Origin: Kappaphycus alvarezii
Lineage: Eukaryota > Rhodophyta > Florideophyceae > Gigartinales > Solieriaceae
DNA length: 64,000 bases
Direction: 5' to 3'
Assembly (NCBI GenBank): GCA_002205965.3
Contig: NADL03000039.1
Span: 62,001-126,000, forward strand
Shown: positions 54,238-64,000 of the stretch, in pieces
How the letters are laid out: the number at the start of each line of letters is the position of its first letter
How positions within the stretch are numbered: position 1 is the stretch's first letter
Notes under the pieces: generated by a model
Database searches by the model: none
Seen by the model: only the letters and a program-made list of their open reading frames with translations
Told to the model about the DNA's origin: nothing
Program-made: the position numbers and the translations under genes

Positions 54238-54538
54238 CTCTGGCACACCATACCCGACAAGGAATTGCCGGAAACACCTGATGTGCATGGTGATCATCTC
54301 ATACACTACTTGTATAAAGCCAACAAGATCAACCGACATGATCGCATAGTCACCCATCTCGCAAAAAACGTCAGAGGAGCTGTTCGTCACCCTGTCGTAG
54401 AGCCACGCCATGGTCTCCACATCACGAGACCTGGCATCCAAGCAATAGTAAGCGGCGGAGGCACTAACGTTTTTGGTGTTATCTTCATGAAACCCTTCGC
54501 TAGCTCCAACAGGAGAGTGAGGTCCTTCAACCTAATGT
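54238..54538 (-). CDS. Unrecognised open frame
   Basis: About 100 codons on the minus strand, with VSASAAYYCLDARSRDVETM, WLYDRVTNSSSDVFCEMGDY and IQVVYEMITMHIRCFRQFLV. No start is evident and the plus strand carries a 180-codon frame (54028-54570), so the strand is uncertain. Neither translation resembles a family I know. Confidence 0.2.
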
Positions 54539-54776
54539 CATCTCTGAATGCGCCGCAAAATGCATCGTAGGGAATATATCAATTCTTTACTGCGATTTCC
54601 ATCAGAGGAAGGCTCGTGCCTATACCAGTCTTCACTCCTGGAGGTTGGCTCCGGTTGCTGGCGCAGTGCTTCATGACGTGGCAACAAATGTGGCTGTGAG
54701 GGCAATGGTGACACACGGGAAGGTTCGGGTTTTTTTTTGCAAAGGTACGCTGCAGCAGCCGTCATATTCAATGTAA

Positions 54777-54930
54777 CCTGCTTGGTGGATGGCCTGAAGG
54801 GGGCGTTTTAGGGAGCGTCGTCCCTCCCCAATACTGTGTCAGAACTCTTTTTTGAGTCGATAGTAGTCTGGAAAACTTTAGGATAGATCGAATACATCTT
54901 TCAGCAGTAAAAACACCCAAAACTTTCCCC
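54777..54930 (-). repeat. M1 element, partial, reverse orientation
   Basis: From CTGCTTGGTGGATGGCCTGA through TTTTAGGGAGCGTC and AGTCTGGAAAACTTTAGG to ACACCCAAAACTTTCCCC, the order is the reverse of the M1 body and left terminus. The distal inverted terminus is missing. LINE sequence follows at 54931. Confidence 0.7.
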
Positions 54931-55830
54931 TGACAGTAACGCCAACATGATATCACTTGTAAGAAGACCATAGGCACCTGTCATGTCGATATCTACTTGG
55001 TATGAAGGGGACTCCCAATGAATAGTGAAAAAAGGATCCTGAACGGGAAGCGAAGGTTCCACAAGGGTAGACATTCCACCTTCGTTACAGAAGCAGGCAA
55101 GAAAGTTGAGAAGAACGCATGTTGGCGATTCATTCTGCCTTCGTACTTGCAGCTCAATGCATGTTGGTCTCTCCGATTAGAGACGGGTGTGACGTCGACA
55201 GAGCTCCGGAGTCAGAACTTGCAACAAGTTGATGGAAGGAATAGCGGGGGTAAATGTAGGGGGAATTTTGGGGTTATGTTAATGCATGGAAGATGTGGTC
55301 GGTTAAATGTAGGGTGATTCAATATTTGAAAGATATGATCGATTGTGGCCCGGAAATATCTTACAATATTCCGAGTAATACCTCTTAAATTACCCTAAAT
55401 AGGAATAGCGTGATACTGAGACGGATAGCCAGAGCGACCCTCCATAAAAGGAAGTGTACGTACCTCGTTGCCGGTGAGGGAGCGAAGAGAAACCGGAAAA
55501 GGAGGAAGGTGTGGCGCAGAGAGGAGCCGTGCTTGTTTGGGTGCTGCTACGGACAAGAACAGGAGGTCTGACTTAGAAAGCATGAGATTATTGTTGATCG
55601 CAGATTGGAGCCTTTCGCCGAGGACGGGCAAACAATAACGCTTGAGAAGGGCAGTGTCTGTTATCGACAAAGACAGCTGCGGATTGCGAGAATACAGGAG
55701 CGAGATGCCAAAACGGAGAACCTCTCCCGGGTGGTGTTCGAGAGAAAGATTCAGGGGTTTCGGAGATAAGACGGAAAGATTCGATTGTTGATGCGGCGTG
55801 AGCAGACTCGGTAATTTCCGACTTTTGTAG
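54931..55830 (-). mobile_element. LINE remnant, C-terminal half
   Basis: Minus-strand frames contain RLQSAINNNLMLSKSDLLFL, SVAAPKQARLLSAPHLPPFP and LRSLTGNEVRTLPFMEGRSG, the zinc-motif upstream region of this LINE class. Lower down, 54945-55200 aligns at DNA level with 4800-5110 (for example CACTTGTAAGAAGACCATAG against CACTTGTGGGAAGACCGTAG, and AATGCATG(T/C)TGGTC(T/G)CT). Frame breaks are common. Confidence 0.65.
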
Positions 55831-56249
55831 AAGACCGAGACCTGACTACTTCACTTTACGAGAATTATTCTCGTACTCATAATCATTCTTCTCCTTTACG
55901 AGAAACGTTGGAAGTCTATTCCGAATAAAAAATAGATGCATGTACAATCTATGGTACCAACAAACCAAAGAATAGAGAGCGTTAGAGCAAGGGCAAATAT
56001 GTGCATGGACGGATACTAGGAAATCCTGGGTAGCTTATTTGGTTAGGAGCTTGTATAATGGTAATCTGACGGAACTTCGAATATATTGAGAACGTCGATA
56101 CAAGATTCACAGGATAAGAATGGACCGCAGATACAGTGACTTGGCAGTTATGTAAACTGCAGTAGTGACATGTACGTAAAAGTTGCACCATAGCTTGCAG
56201 ATTTACAGCAAAGAATCGTCGAGAAAATGCAAAAGTAATTACTGGTGTA
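55831..56249. other. No recognised gene
   Basis: Short AT-rich spacer with no coding signal beyond a 69-codon minus frame (55982-56191) without features. Confidence 0.4.
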
Positions 56250-56390
56250 TCACGGTGGTATTTGGAAATCTTTACGAGTTGTTAGGCACGAGAGTGTGCA
56301 GAGAGTATTTAGAGATCAACTACGCATACAGGCGGCGGGTGGCAACCTGTGGCGCCTGCATCACCAATTGAAATTGAGCATGCACAAGCA
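56250..56390 (-). mobile_element. LINE 3'-end fragment
   Basis: On the minus strand TGCAGGCGCCACAGGTTGCC and ACCCGCCGCCTGTATGCGTA match the 3' end of the LINE at 6310-6400 (TGCAGGCGCGACAAGTTTCT, ACCCGCCGCCCGCATCCGTA), and also 4430-4500. It lies immediately downstream of the stop codon of the cysteine-rich gene. Confidence 0.65.
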
Positions 56391-56391
56391 G

Positions 56392-56667
56392 TTATCCAGG
56401 ACAAGTTTCATACGAATGAAGACAAATACCAGGGCCAGGAAGCCGTCTTGCATCTTGCGGTAGACAACACCACATTCCATCTGGACAGATATCATCGCTG
56501 GGACAAACAATGTAGCCATCGTTGGTTATGACAAGGTCCGAAGGGCCATAGGGGAAATGGTGCCTAGAAGTGGGTTTGCTTGGATGGTTGGGGTAGCGAA
56601 ACGGGGCACAGAGAGACGATGTGACGAGAAGACATAATAAGAGAAAAATGGCAGCACCGCTGATCAT
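56392..56667 (-). CDS. Small cysteine-rich secreted protein (91 residues)
   Basis: The start ATG at 56665-56667 gives a strong signal peptide (MISGAAIFLLLCLLVTSSLC, cleavage likely after SLCA). The mature part has a Pro/His/Arg-rich stretch and then a compact Cys motif near the C-terminus: C-x5-C-x5-CC-x13-C-x6-C (VCPSDDICPDGMWCCLPQD, GICLHSYETCPG). CPDGxxCC resembles half a granulin repeat, but the protein is too short for a full one. An in-frame ATG further upstream (56832) would bury the signal peptide and is less likely. A TATA-like ATATATA is about 120 bp upstream. It is intact. Function unknown; a secreted effector-like or structural role is only a guess. Confidence 0.65.
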   Translation of the reverse strand: MISGAAIFLLLCLLVTSSLCAPFRYPNHPSKPTSRHHFPYGPSDLVITNDGYIVCPSDDICPDGMWCCLPQDARRLPGPGICLHSYETCPG

Positions 56668-56786
56668 TTTCTTCGTCACAAGGTAGTAGGCGGAGTAGAG
56701 ATATCGATGGTCAGGTTGCTTGTTTGTTTGGAGTTGGAGGGGAAAGAAAAGAGGGATTCTAGTAGAACAATGTTGTCGTGAAGCCA

Positions 56787-56793
56787 ATATATA
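56787..56793 (-). promoter_or_regulatory. TATA box of the cysteine-rich gene
   Basis: GTATATATTGG on the minus strand lies about 120 bp upstream of the ATG at 56667, consistent with a transcription start about 90 bp before the start codon. Confidence 0.45.
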
Positions 56794-56826
56794 CTGTTCT
56801 CGAGAAGATGGCATCTCGTTTGTCAT

Positions 56827-56872
56827 GGGCAAGTTTTGGGTGTTGTTTCTGTTGGACGATATATTCGATCTA
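56827..56872 (+). repeat. M1 terminal fragment in a gene promoter
   Basis: GGGCAAGTTTTGGGTGTTGT and CGATATATTCGATCTATCG match the left M1 terminus. It sits 35 bp upstream of the TATA box of the cysteine-rich gene. Confidence 0.5.
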
Positions 56873-57578
56873 TCGTTTGTAATGGTGGAGTCGCTCGTCT
56901 GTAAGAACGAAGCAGTACGTCAGAAACAGTACAGCACAATCCCACTAAAAAAAGGGGGGCACGTGGGAGCCATTCTGCTGTAACAGATAAGCTGGCTGAT
57001 AAAAAATTGATGCATCACAATTCCTATTACCAAGTTACACCTACTACTCTGTAGGTATTGTACTGTAATGTACTGTACAGCACATCATTGGGAAACCCTA
57101 CAGTGCAGTACCTTACTGCAAAGAAATGCCAAAGAGATGTAAGATTACTGTAACAGTGCGATGAGCTCCGAAAGATATGAGCTCATCTGTTCGTTGATGC
57201 TTAATTCTTTCATACTATATCTAACCACTGAAGCAGTGTGTTCATATTCCACAGCGGACACCTGTCATACTAATGCCGTTAATAATCATCATTGCATAGT
57301 ATAGTAGAGAGTATACACTAGCGAGTTTCTGCAATGTTTTTTGCCTATTTTACCAGTATGTGTACCACGTATACCAGGGGATACAGATTTTCTGTAACAG
57401 AGTTACAAAGTAATACAGAAATATGAGCAGTTTAAAAAACGAATTCTGAACCTATACAAAGGCGCGAAAGTCATAAAACAATAAATCCGAAGGTTCGACG
57501 GCCACCAATTACCCTTTTGAGCTAGCCTTTATTCCACATCTTATTTGCAAAAACAAACTCCACTCATGCCCAGACCCC
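56873..57578. other. No recognised gene; worn M2-like sequence
   Basis: CTGCTGTAACAGATAAGCTGG at 56977 resembles the M2 copy at 32562 (TACTGTAACAGATAGGTGG). A near-palindrome GTACTGTACAGCAC lies at 57070-57083. No coding signal. Confidence 0.35.
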
Positions 57579-59101
57579 CGTAATACAAAAAATGGTCCTC
57601 CCCTCATTTAATACAGGAAATGGTCCTTCCTTCACGTAATACAGGAAATGGTCCTCCCCTCGTGTAATCCAGCAACCTACAACGATCCCGCCCCTAACTT
57701 CTCCCACAGTCATTTCCAAATTTACTTCGATTTTATCTAGATATTTTATACTGTATTTAACCCTCTGAATCGACCCCGAATCAAGTCCCCTTTCCCTTTT
57801 AGCTTACTCCTCCTCCAAATTCGCCTTTTTGAGAAGAAGGCGCAAATGCACTACTGCAAAATCCCTTGCAGATTTATTTTACCTATTCCTAATCTATAGA
57901 ACCTGCCCCGGGAGCCTATATAAACCCCTTTATTCTAAGTTCCAAATGCCCCCGATCATTTTACTCATCACCCCTCTCCCCTCACACACCCCAAACACCC
58001 TACATTGCCTCCCGTTCCTCAACGTCTATCAAAATGAACAACCTTCGCCCTTCTGTCCCTATTTCCAAAAACCGCCCTTCCTGTCCCATCAATGGCCTTC
58101 GTCTTCGCCGCCTACGGGCCAACCGATGCCGACGACTACATCCGGCGGCAAACAAAGAAGCAAATCATCGAGTTCGTGCGCCGCCTCTTCATAGAAGAAG
58201 AAGCGAGGGAGGTAAGTCCGGGAGAGGCTGAGAAGGTCGAGGAGGAGAGCGGGGAGTCCTTCGAGGAATGGTTAGCCCCTGAGCTAGTGTACGAGGCTCA
58301 GGAGGAGGAGAGGAGGATGAGGAGAGATGAGGAGGAGGAGGATGAGGATGAGGAGATGAGGAGGAGGAGGATGAGGAGATAGGAGAGGAAGAGATGAGGA
58401 GAGATGAGGAGGAGGAGGAGGAGAGAGGAGGAGGATGAGGAACAGGGGGCATGGAAAGTGTTGGACGGTGGGGCCTGGAATAGAGAGTATGGATCAAGTT
58501 GTGCCCACGATGGAACCGGATGGAGATATCTTTAGTAGTCTAGATATCTCCCAGGGGGAAATAGAGAGTTGTGAGCCATTCGCAGATATTTGTGGGGACT
58601 GCTTGGACAGCATGGATATTTTAGAGGAGTTGTTTGGATCTGATTTAGAGAATGGGAAATAAGAGGACCAAATTAATTGTTAGTTTCTTAAGTATCTTTT
58701 GCTTAGAGTATATTGTCCACACAAAGTATTTTTATGCATTTCTTGTATCTTCTGTAGTTTTGTTCGGACTTTAGGGGTAGCCAAAAGTCTATATAAGCTG
58801 AGTAAACTGCTTCCTCATGGAGAGGTCAAGCAAGTTGGCAGACAACTTCAAGCCAAGTCCCGAGTAGTAGGAAGTTGAGAGTCAACTTCAGACCCAAGAA
58901 AACTTTTTCTTACGCTAGTCGCAGAGCGTCGGTGGTAGACCCTGCCCCTTTTATACTTGCTTGTAGCTTCTCAACTCTCTTCTATATACACTCCCTTTTG
59001 TTCGTTCAACAATACCACGGCAGCACTTTTGTCGCTCGCAACACCTCCTTCTCAGGGTAATTGGTTCTGAGGATCTCTCCCCCGCCGATTTACCCCTATC
59101 A
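57579..59101 (+). repeat. 5' LTR of element B
   Basis: Starts at TAATACAAAAAATGGTCC and ends CCGATTTACCCCTATCA. Contains three 26-27-bp units (57580-57665), TATA box 1 at 57916-57924, the acidic reading frame 58034-58662 (interrupted), TATA box 2 at 58788-58798 and the hairpin at 58871-58889. Confidence 0.9.
58034..58662 (+). pseudogene. LTR-borne acidic protein frame in element B
   Basis: Starts NNLRPSVPISKNRPSCPING and ends CLDSMDILEELFGSDLENGK. The middle is a long GAGGA/GATGAGG-type tract whose length differs between LTR copies. The frame is interrupted in this copy. Confidence 0.7.
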
Positions 59102-59103
59102 TT

Positions 59104-59121
59104 TGGTACTCTTGTGGAGGG
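59104..59121 (+). other. Primer-binding site of element B
   Basis: TGGTACTCTTGTGGAGGG begins two bases after the LTR end, identical to element A. Confidence 0.65.
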
Positions 59122-59190
59122 GGTTGCACCCGAGGTATTCGAGTTGAGCAGTAGTAAGGAACACTTCGGGGGGATTTCTTTTCTGTAATC

Positions 59191-60924
59191 ATGGATCTCA
59201 ATGCTGCTCGTATAACGTTCACAGGGGGCAAGACTGAAGACGTTGAGGAGTTTCTTTACACATATGTCAACGTTGTGATGCGAGAGAAGGGCGATGAAGA
59301 GAAGGCCGCAAGTATCTTCGCCTATCTTCATGGTGACGCAAAGCACAAATATAAGTCCAAGTTTATCGACGGGTGGTCTCTTAACGGGAATGGGCGTAAC
59401 TTCGGTGAGGTATGTGAGTGGCTTGTGAAAGAGTATGCTAAGGAGGTAGAACCAGATGAGATGATTCGTACCGCCATAGAGGCCCGGCTCAACTTCGACG
59501 ATTTGTTAAGCTCATTGGTGTACTTGTGTGATCTTTATGAAAAGGCTGGGTTCAACGCCCAAGCCAAGTACGGAATGCTGCGTAAGGCGGCTATGGGGGA
59601 TAAGCGGCTCTCCGATTTCCTCCTCATCAAGGGCCCTCACACTTTTGATGAACTGAAGGGTACCATAGTAGAATTTGTCAAAAATTCGGAGACGTTTCAG
59701 TCACTGAGTGAGGTACCGAGGGAAACCCGCACATCGATGTCTATCGTACATCCTGAAAAGAATTATCAAAGGCCGGCTACTAGTGCAGCGGCATTAGAAT
59801 CTGTCAGGAGCGATGTCAAAAACTTGGAAGAAAGGTTGGAAACCCGATTCGATAATCGACTTGACATGATAACCTCGCAGTTGGAAAGCCTTACTCTTAC
59901 CATTAAGAAGAACCAGTCTGGGGCCCCTAAGGCCGCAGAAGTCTGTTCTTACTGTCACAAGCCTGGACACTTTGCAAACAGGTGTCCTGATAATCCACAT
60001 AGAAACACTCGTTGTGCAAAGTGCGGTCGATATGGGCATCATGAAAGTAACTGCTGGTCTAAAGACAACAGAAGAGCAAATTTATCGGAAGCAAGGAGTG
60101 AGTCAGGACCAGAGGTGAAAATCTTACAAAATAGAAGGGATCAAAGGTTGACGGATGCCGGTAACGTATCCATCGCTGAAGAGATTAGTCAAGTCAATGT
60201 GACAAAAAGGGATGGGGAAGGGAACATTTTATCGAAGAAACCTAGGCTAGAGTATGGAATGCTGGAGCATATCCCAGCACCTGTACCTCCTCGAACCAAG
60301 AGGTCTGATCAAGTTGTTCCAGGAGTGGGAGTCACTCCGGCCAAGAAGACGAAAAAGAGTAAGAAAGTTAAGAGTATCTCTAAGGACGTACTAGAGTATG
60401 TGAAGAGGTACAATTTGGTGGCTGAGCTTGCATCGGCCCCAACTGGGATAACGTTTGGTCAACTTTTGAGGGGCGACGCAGAGGATGCGAGAAAAGAACT
60501 CAAAAAAATTATCAGGTCTAATAAGTCCGCTAAGGGTAAGAAACTGTTTCTTCAATCGGCCTCGACAGCACCAAGACGTCTTAAGCTGGTACCAGTCAAA
60601 GTATTGGGTATGAAAACCCAAGCTCTCTTCGATTCGGGTGCTGTTCCAAACCTCATTTCAGAAACTTTGGTGACAGATCTAGGTCTCGAAATTACTCCAA
60701 CGACTCGAAAAATAACTGTAGCGGATGGAACCGTCTCAAAATGCATGGGCACTGTTGACAAGGTTTCCGTGTTCTTTGGGGACTCTAAAGTTGATGTAGA
60801 CTTTCTTGTCATGCCGGATCTCCCTTTCGATGCAATCATTGGCTGCCCTACCATGGAAAGACTAGGACATGCATTGACTTGGGCAACCAAATGGTTTCAG
60901 TTAATATTGACGGCAGAACCGTGA
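59191..60924 (+). CDS. Gag-protease of element B (577 residues)
   Basis: Nearly identical to the gag-protease of element A: capsid-like region, two CCHC zinc knuckles (CSYCHKPGHFANRC and CAKCGRYGHHESNC), and a protease with DSG in ALFDSGAVPNLISETLV. The frame overlaps the start of pol, which again lies in the -1 frame. Confidence 0.9.
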   Translation: MDLNAARITFTGGKTEDVEEFLYTYVNVVMREKGDEEKAASIFAYLHGDAKHKYKSKFIDGWSLNGNGRNFGEVCEWLVKEYAKEVEPDEMIRTAIEARLNFDDLLSSLVYLCDLYEKAGFNAQAKYGMLRKAAMGDKRLSDFLLIKGPHTFDELKGTIVEFVKNSETFQSLSEVPRETRTSMSIVHPEKNYQRPATSAAALESVRSDVKNLEERLETRFDNRLDMITSQLESLTLTIKKNQSGAPKAAEVCSYCHKPGHFANRCPDNPHRNTRCAKCGRYGHHESNCWSKDNRRANLSEARSESGPEVKILQNRRDQRLTDAGNVSIAEEISQVNVTKRDGEGNILSKKPRLEYGMLEHIPAPVPPRTKRSDQVVPGVGVTPAKKTKKSKKVKSISKDVLEYVKRYNLVAELASAPTGITFGQLLRGDAEDARKELKKIIRSNKSAKGKKLFLQSASTAPRRLKLVPVKVLGMKTQALFDSGAVPNLISETLVTDLGLEITPTTRKITVADGTVSKCMGTVDKVSVFFGDSKVDVDFLVMPDLPFDAIIGCPTMERLGHALTWATKWFQLILTAEP

Positions 60925-63900
60925 AGATGCCCCTGGATTTCGACAAAAGCACGCATCCTGAAGATTTAAAAGAAACGGACAGTGAAGATTTCACTTCTAG
61001 CTATGACAGCGAAGATTCGGAACCAACTAACACTTTCGGAAGTGGAAAAGGGTACCCTCGGGGGTTAATGAACATGGCATGGGACGATTATGATTCCGGG
61101 TTTGAAACAGATGACGACTGGGATTCTAGGATAAGTTTGAAACCCGAATGTGTTTCTTTTTGCGATGATATCGAATCAAAGGACAGAATTCGGAGCATGA
61201 AAGAAGATTACCTTTGCAAAGAAAATAAGAATACGTCGAATTCCATATATGAAGATGTGAGCACGACGGAAGAGGTCCTTCAAAATATTGAGGTTGAGGA
61301 TCAAGAAGAAAAAGGGCGCCAAATGGCAGAAATCCAAGGAAAAGTGCAGCACCTTCCCGCCCCCGCCTCACTGAAAATATCCGACATGTTAACATCTTCC
61401 GAAGTAATTGCATGGAGCGTTTCAGATTTGAGACAAGCAAGTGTACCGGTTACTCACTCGTTCGAACTTACCGACACTCAACCGATTTACCACAAGCCTA
61501 GACGTCAACCGCCAAAATATGACCAATTTATCTCAGAAAATGTTACAAGTATGCTGAAAAATGATATTATTCGACCAGTTTCATCCCCATGGTCGTTTCC
61601 AGTTGTGGTCGCACCAAAGAAGGATGGAAAGCTGCGTTTTTGCGTCGATTACCGACAACTGAACCAGAGAATGATACCCGATCGATTTCCGATTCCGAAC
61701 ATGGAGGAGATCCTCGAGGACCTGAAGGACGGGAGATATTTCACCTCAATTGACCTTTACACTGGCTATTGGCAGATTCCATTGGATGAAAAATGTAAGG
61801 AAAAAACAACCTTTACCAGCAAAGCCGGTACGTTCAGGTTCGAAGTGATGCCTTTTGGTCTCATGAATGCACCAGCTACATTCCAAAGAATGATGAACGA
61901 GGTTTTGAAAGGACTTCCATTCGCAAGAGTCTATATCGATGATGTCGTCATATTCTCAGAAACATTGGATCAGCACATCTCGCACGTCACAGTTGTGGAG
62001 AGGATATCGGAGTATAGCTTGAAAATTAAGTTGAGCAAATGCTTCTTTGCGAAAACTTCTATCCAATTACTCGGTCATATCGTCGACCAAGAGGGAATTA
62101 GAGTGGATCCAGAGAAAACGAAAAAAATAAAGTTGGCACCAAGGCCCGCTTCAAAGACGGAGGTCCGAAGCTTCTTAGGACTGGCCTCATATTACAGAAG
62201 ATTTATCAAAGATTTCGCCAAGACTGCAGCACCGTTACATGCCAGCACTACGAAGAACGGAAAATTTTACTGGAACAAGGAAATGGAAACTGCATTTCAG
62301 GAGCTTAAAGATAAGCTATGTGTCCCCCCAGTTCTCATGTACCCAGATTTCAAGAGACCATTCGTTGTGGAGACAGATGCCTCAGAACGGTCTTTGGGTG
62401 CCGTTTTGTCCCAAAAAGATGAAAACGGAAGACTACACCCTGTTCAATTCGCAAGCCGAACTCTGAATGACGGAAAAGAGATACTCAGTCTGCGAGAAAG
62501 AAGCGCTAGCTGTCGTCTTCGCGCTGAAAAAGTTTCGCGTATACCTTTTATCACTCGAGAAATTTGTCTTGATAACTGATCACCAGGCACTTAAAACAGC
62601 ATTCCAAAAGAAGGATGTACATCACCGCTTGGCCCGATGGCTCGACATTTTCGCAGAATATCGGTTTGAAATTGTGTATAGACCCGGACGCAATAATCAG
62701 CCTGCCGATTACCTATCCCGCTTGAGGGACGCACTGATTCCAAATGAAAAAGCTTCGGAGGACATCGTCGGAGTCGCCGAGTTGCAGTTGCCGAACGATA
62801 ACGAGTACGAAGCTAATATTCACGGACTGATCAAATTCCTCGATGGACTAGAAATGAGAAAGGTTGATCTTGAACACCGAAATTGGGTACGCAGGAATCA
62901 AAAGGCTTTTACATTGTGGAATGGGAAACTTTTCCGGCACACTAAAGCCGGTCCCCGACTAGTGGCCCCTTTGAAAGAAAGAATGAAGATCTTGAGGACT
63001 TTCCATGATGAGCTAGGGCATTGGGATCTCGAAACAACCAAAAAATTCGTAACTGAGAGATTCTGGTGGCCCGGTATCCATAAGGACGTCTATAACTTCG
63101 TGAAAAGCTGCGACAACTGCCAAAAATTCACTCCAATACGGAAGTATAAGACAACTCTAAGTTTTCCAGTTTCCGGTCTCTTTGAAACCTTCTCAATTGA
63201 CTTCGGGCCCGTTCAAGGAAACTTCTTCCGGAAACAAATATCTCCTTATAGGGGTGGAACATCTTACTGGATGGCCAATAGCAGTTGCATCGAGGAGGCA
63301 AATGCTGAGGTGGTACTGAGATTCATCGAAAAAGAAATAATTGAACCGTTTGGTCTTCCAAAAAGGATCATCTCGGATAACGCCCTTTGTTTTACTGCAA
63401 CTTCACTGCTTCGTTTTTGGAAGAGAAAGGGATTCAGCTGAAGACCGTTCTCGCATACGCTCCTATGTCCAACGGGAAAGCGGAGAGGATGGTTGGAACC
63501 ATCAAACGAGCAATATCGAAAACTATGTTGGAGAATGAAATCCAGTGGGAAGATGCCTTACCAAAAGTGTTATACGGCTACCGTCGAAGAAGAGGAAGAA
63601 ATGGACGCTCACCATTCGAGCTAATGTACGGAAGGGCTCCTAGAATGTTACAGAGAGACATGGAAACAAATATTATCGATGAAGAGAGTAGGGAAGTTGA
63701 ACTACTGGCCACCGAAGGCTGGAGATCACACCGCGCGCTAACACAGACAAGAAATAAGGATGCAGAACCTGCAGTCAGAACCTTTTCAGTTGGCTCTAAA
63801 GTACTTGTAGTACATGGAAAAGCAATGCAGCAGGCTGTGAAGTGGCCGGCCTTCCAAACCAAGTACTCGAACCCTTGCATCGTCACGGAGGAAAGACACC

Positions 63901-64000
63901 CGCACTATCAGCTCTGTTCAAGCTCAGGGAAGAGATCAAGGAGGGCCATCCATGCACGTCGTCTGGTCCCTTACCATCAGAGGCCTGAAGAATTCCTTCT
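60879..64000 (+). CDS. Pol of element B, incomplete at window end
   Basis: Parts in order: acidic spacer, reverse transcriptase about 61460-62130 with the same VYIDDVVIF centre as element A, RNase H about 62330-62700, integrase zinc-binding region near 63000-63125 (HDELGHWDLETTKKFV), catalytic core to about 63500, and the integrase C-terminal part to the end (FSVGSKVLVVHGKAM). A few breaks are present, so it is treated as a fossil. Confidence 0.85.

Larger units (their letters stand above)
57579..64000 (+). mobile_element. Ty3/gypsy element B (5' LTR, gag-PR, pol), cut by window end
   Basis: Sister of element A in opposite orientation: LTR about 57579-59101, primer-binding site 59104-59121, gag-protease 59191-60924, pol 60879 to the window end. 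Protein sequences are nearly identical to A, so the two copies are recent. About three breaks are apparent, so this copy looks less whole than A. The last part in the window is the integrase C-terminal region; the tandem modules and 3' LTR lie beyond. The first base pair of the LTR reads CG where the family has TG. Confidence 0.92.

Noticed and set aside
54028-54570. A 180-codon plus-strand frame
   Set aside because: The opposite strand is equally open and more protein-like in places; no family resemblance, so not called.

Overview
The window looks like gene-poor, transposon-rich nuclear DNA of a eukaryote, most likely a filamentous fungus. The evidence is Ty3/gypsy LTR elements, 5'-truncated LINEs, short inverted-repeat elements, TATA boxes and small secreted-protein genes, with no bacterial gene organisation. 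I cannot name the species. Two nearly identical LTR elements show no obvious C-to-T decay, so strong RIP-type mutation is unlikely.

Layout. 1-5500: LINE remnants, short repeats of two families (here called M1 and M2) and a decayed secreted-protein gene (2317-3189, minus). 5500-7691: an old LTR with a 731-bp LINE piece nested in it, flanked by a 9-bp target duplication. 7737-12960 (minus) and 13785-16680 (plus): two old gypsy fossils lying head to head. 17150-18250: an unrecognised gene relic. 19572-21048: a solo LTR with a 5-bp target duplication. 21140-24515: LINE pieces, a second secreted-protein copy and a full-length M1 element. 24516-28041: a decayed relative of the young gypsy family. 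29240-31297: a third secreted-protein copy abutting another LTR. 31300-38800: mostly unrecognised DNA with M1, M2 and a LINE reverse-transcriptase relic. 38811-48039 (minus): gypsy element A, nearly whole, with both LTRs. 48040-57578: LINE pieces, a few candidate host genes (52282-52992; a cysteine-rich secreted protein at 56392-56667) and short repeats. 57579-64000 (plus): gypsy element B, a near-identical sister of A, cut by the window edge.

The most unusual content is in the young gypsy family. Each long LTR (about 1.5 kb) carries its own reading frame for a protein with a basic N-terminus, a glutamate/aspartate tract and a short acidic-hydrophobic C-terminus. It sits behind its own TATA box, and a second TATA box lies downstream for the genomic transcript. 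In addition, the Pol region of element A continues about 370 residues beyond integrase into two tandem copies of a module of about 125 residues that I do not recognise, ending just before the polypurine tract. The second theme is a three-copy family of unknown secreted proteins scattered through the repeats.
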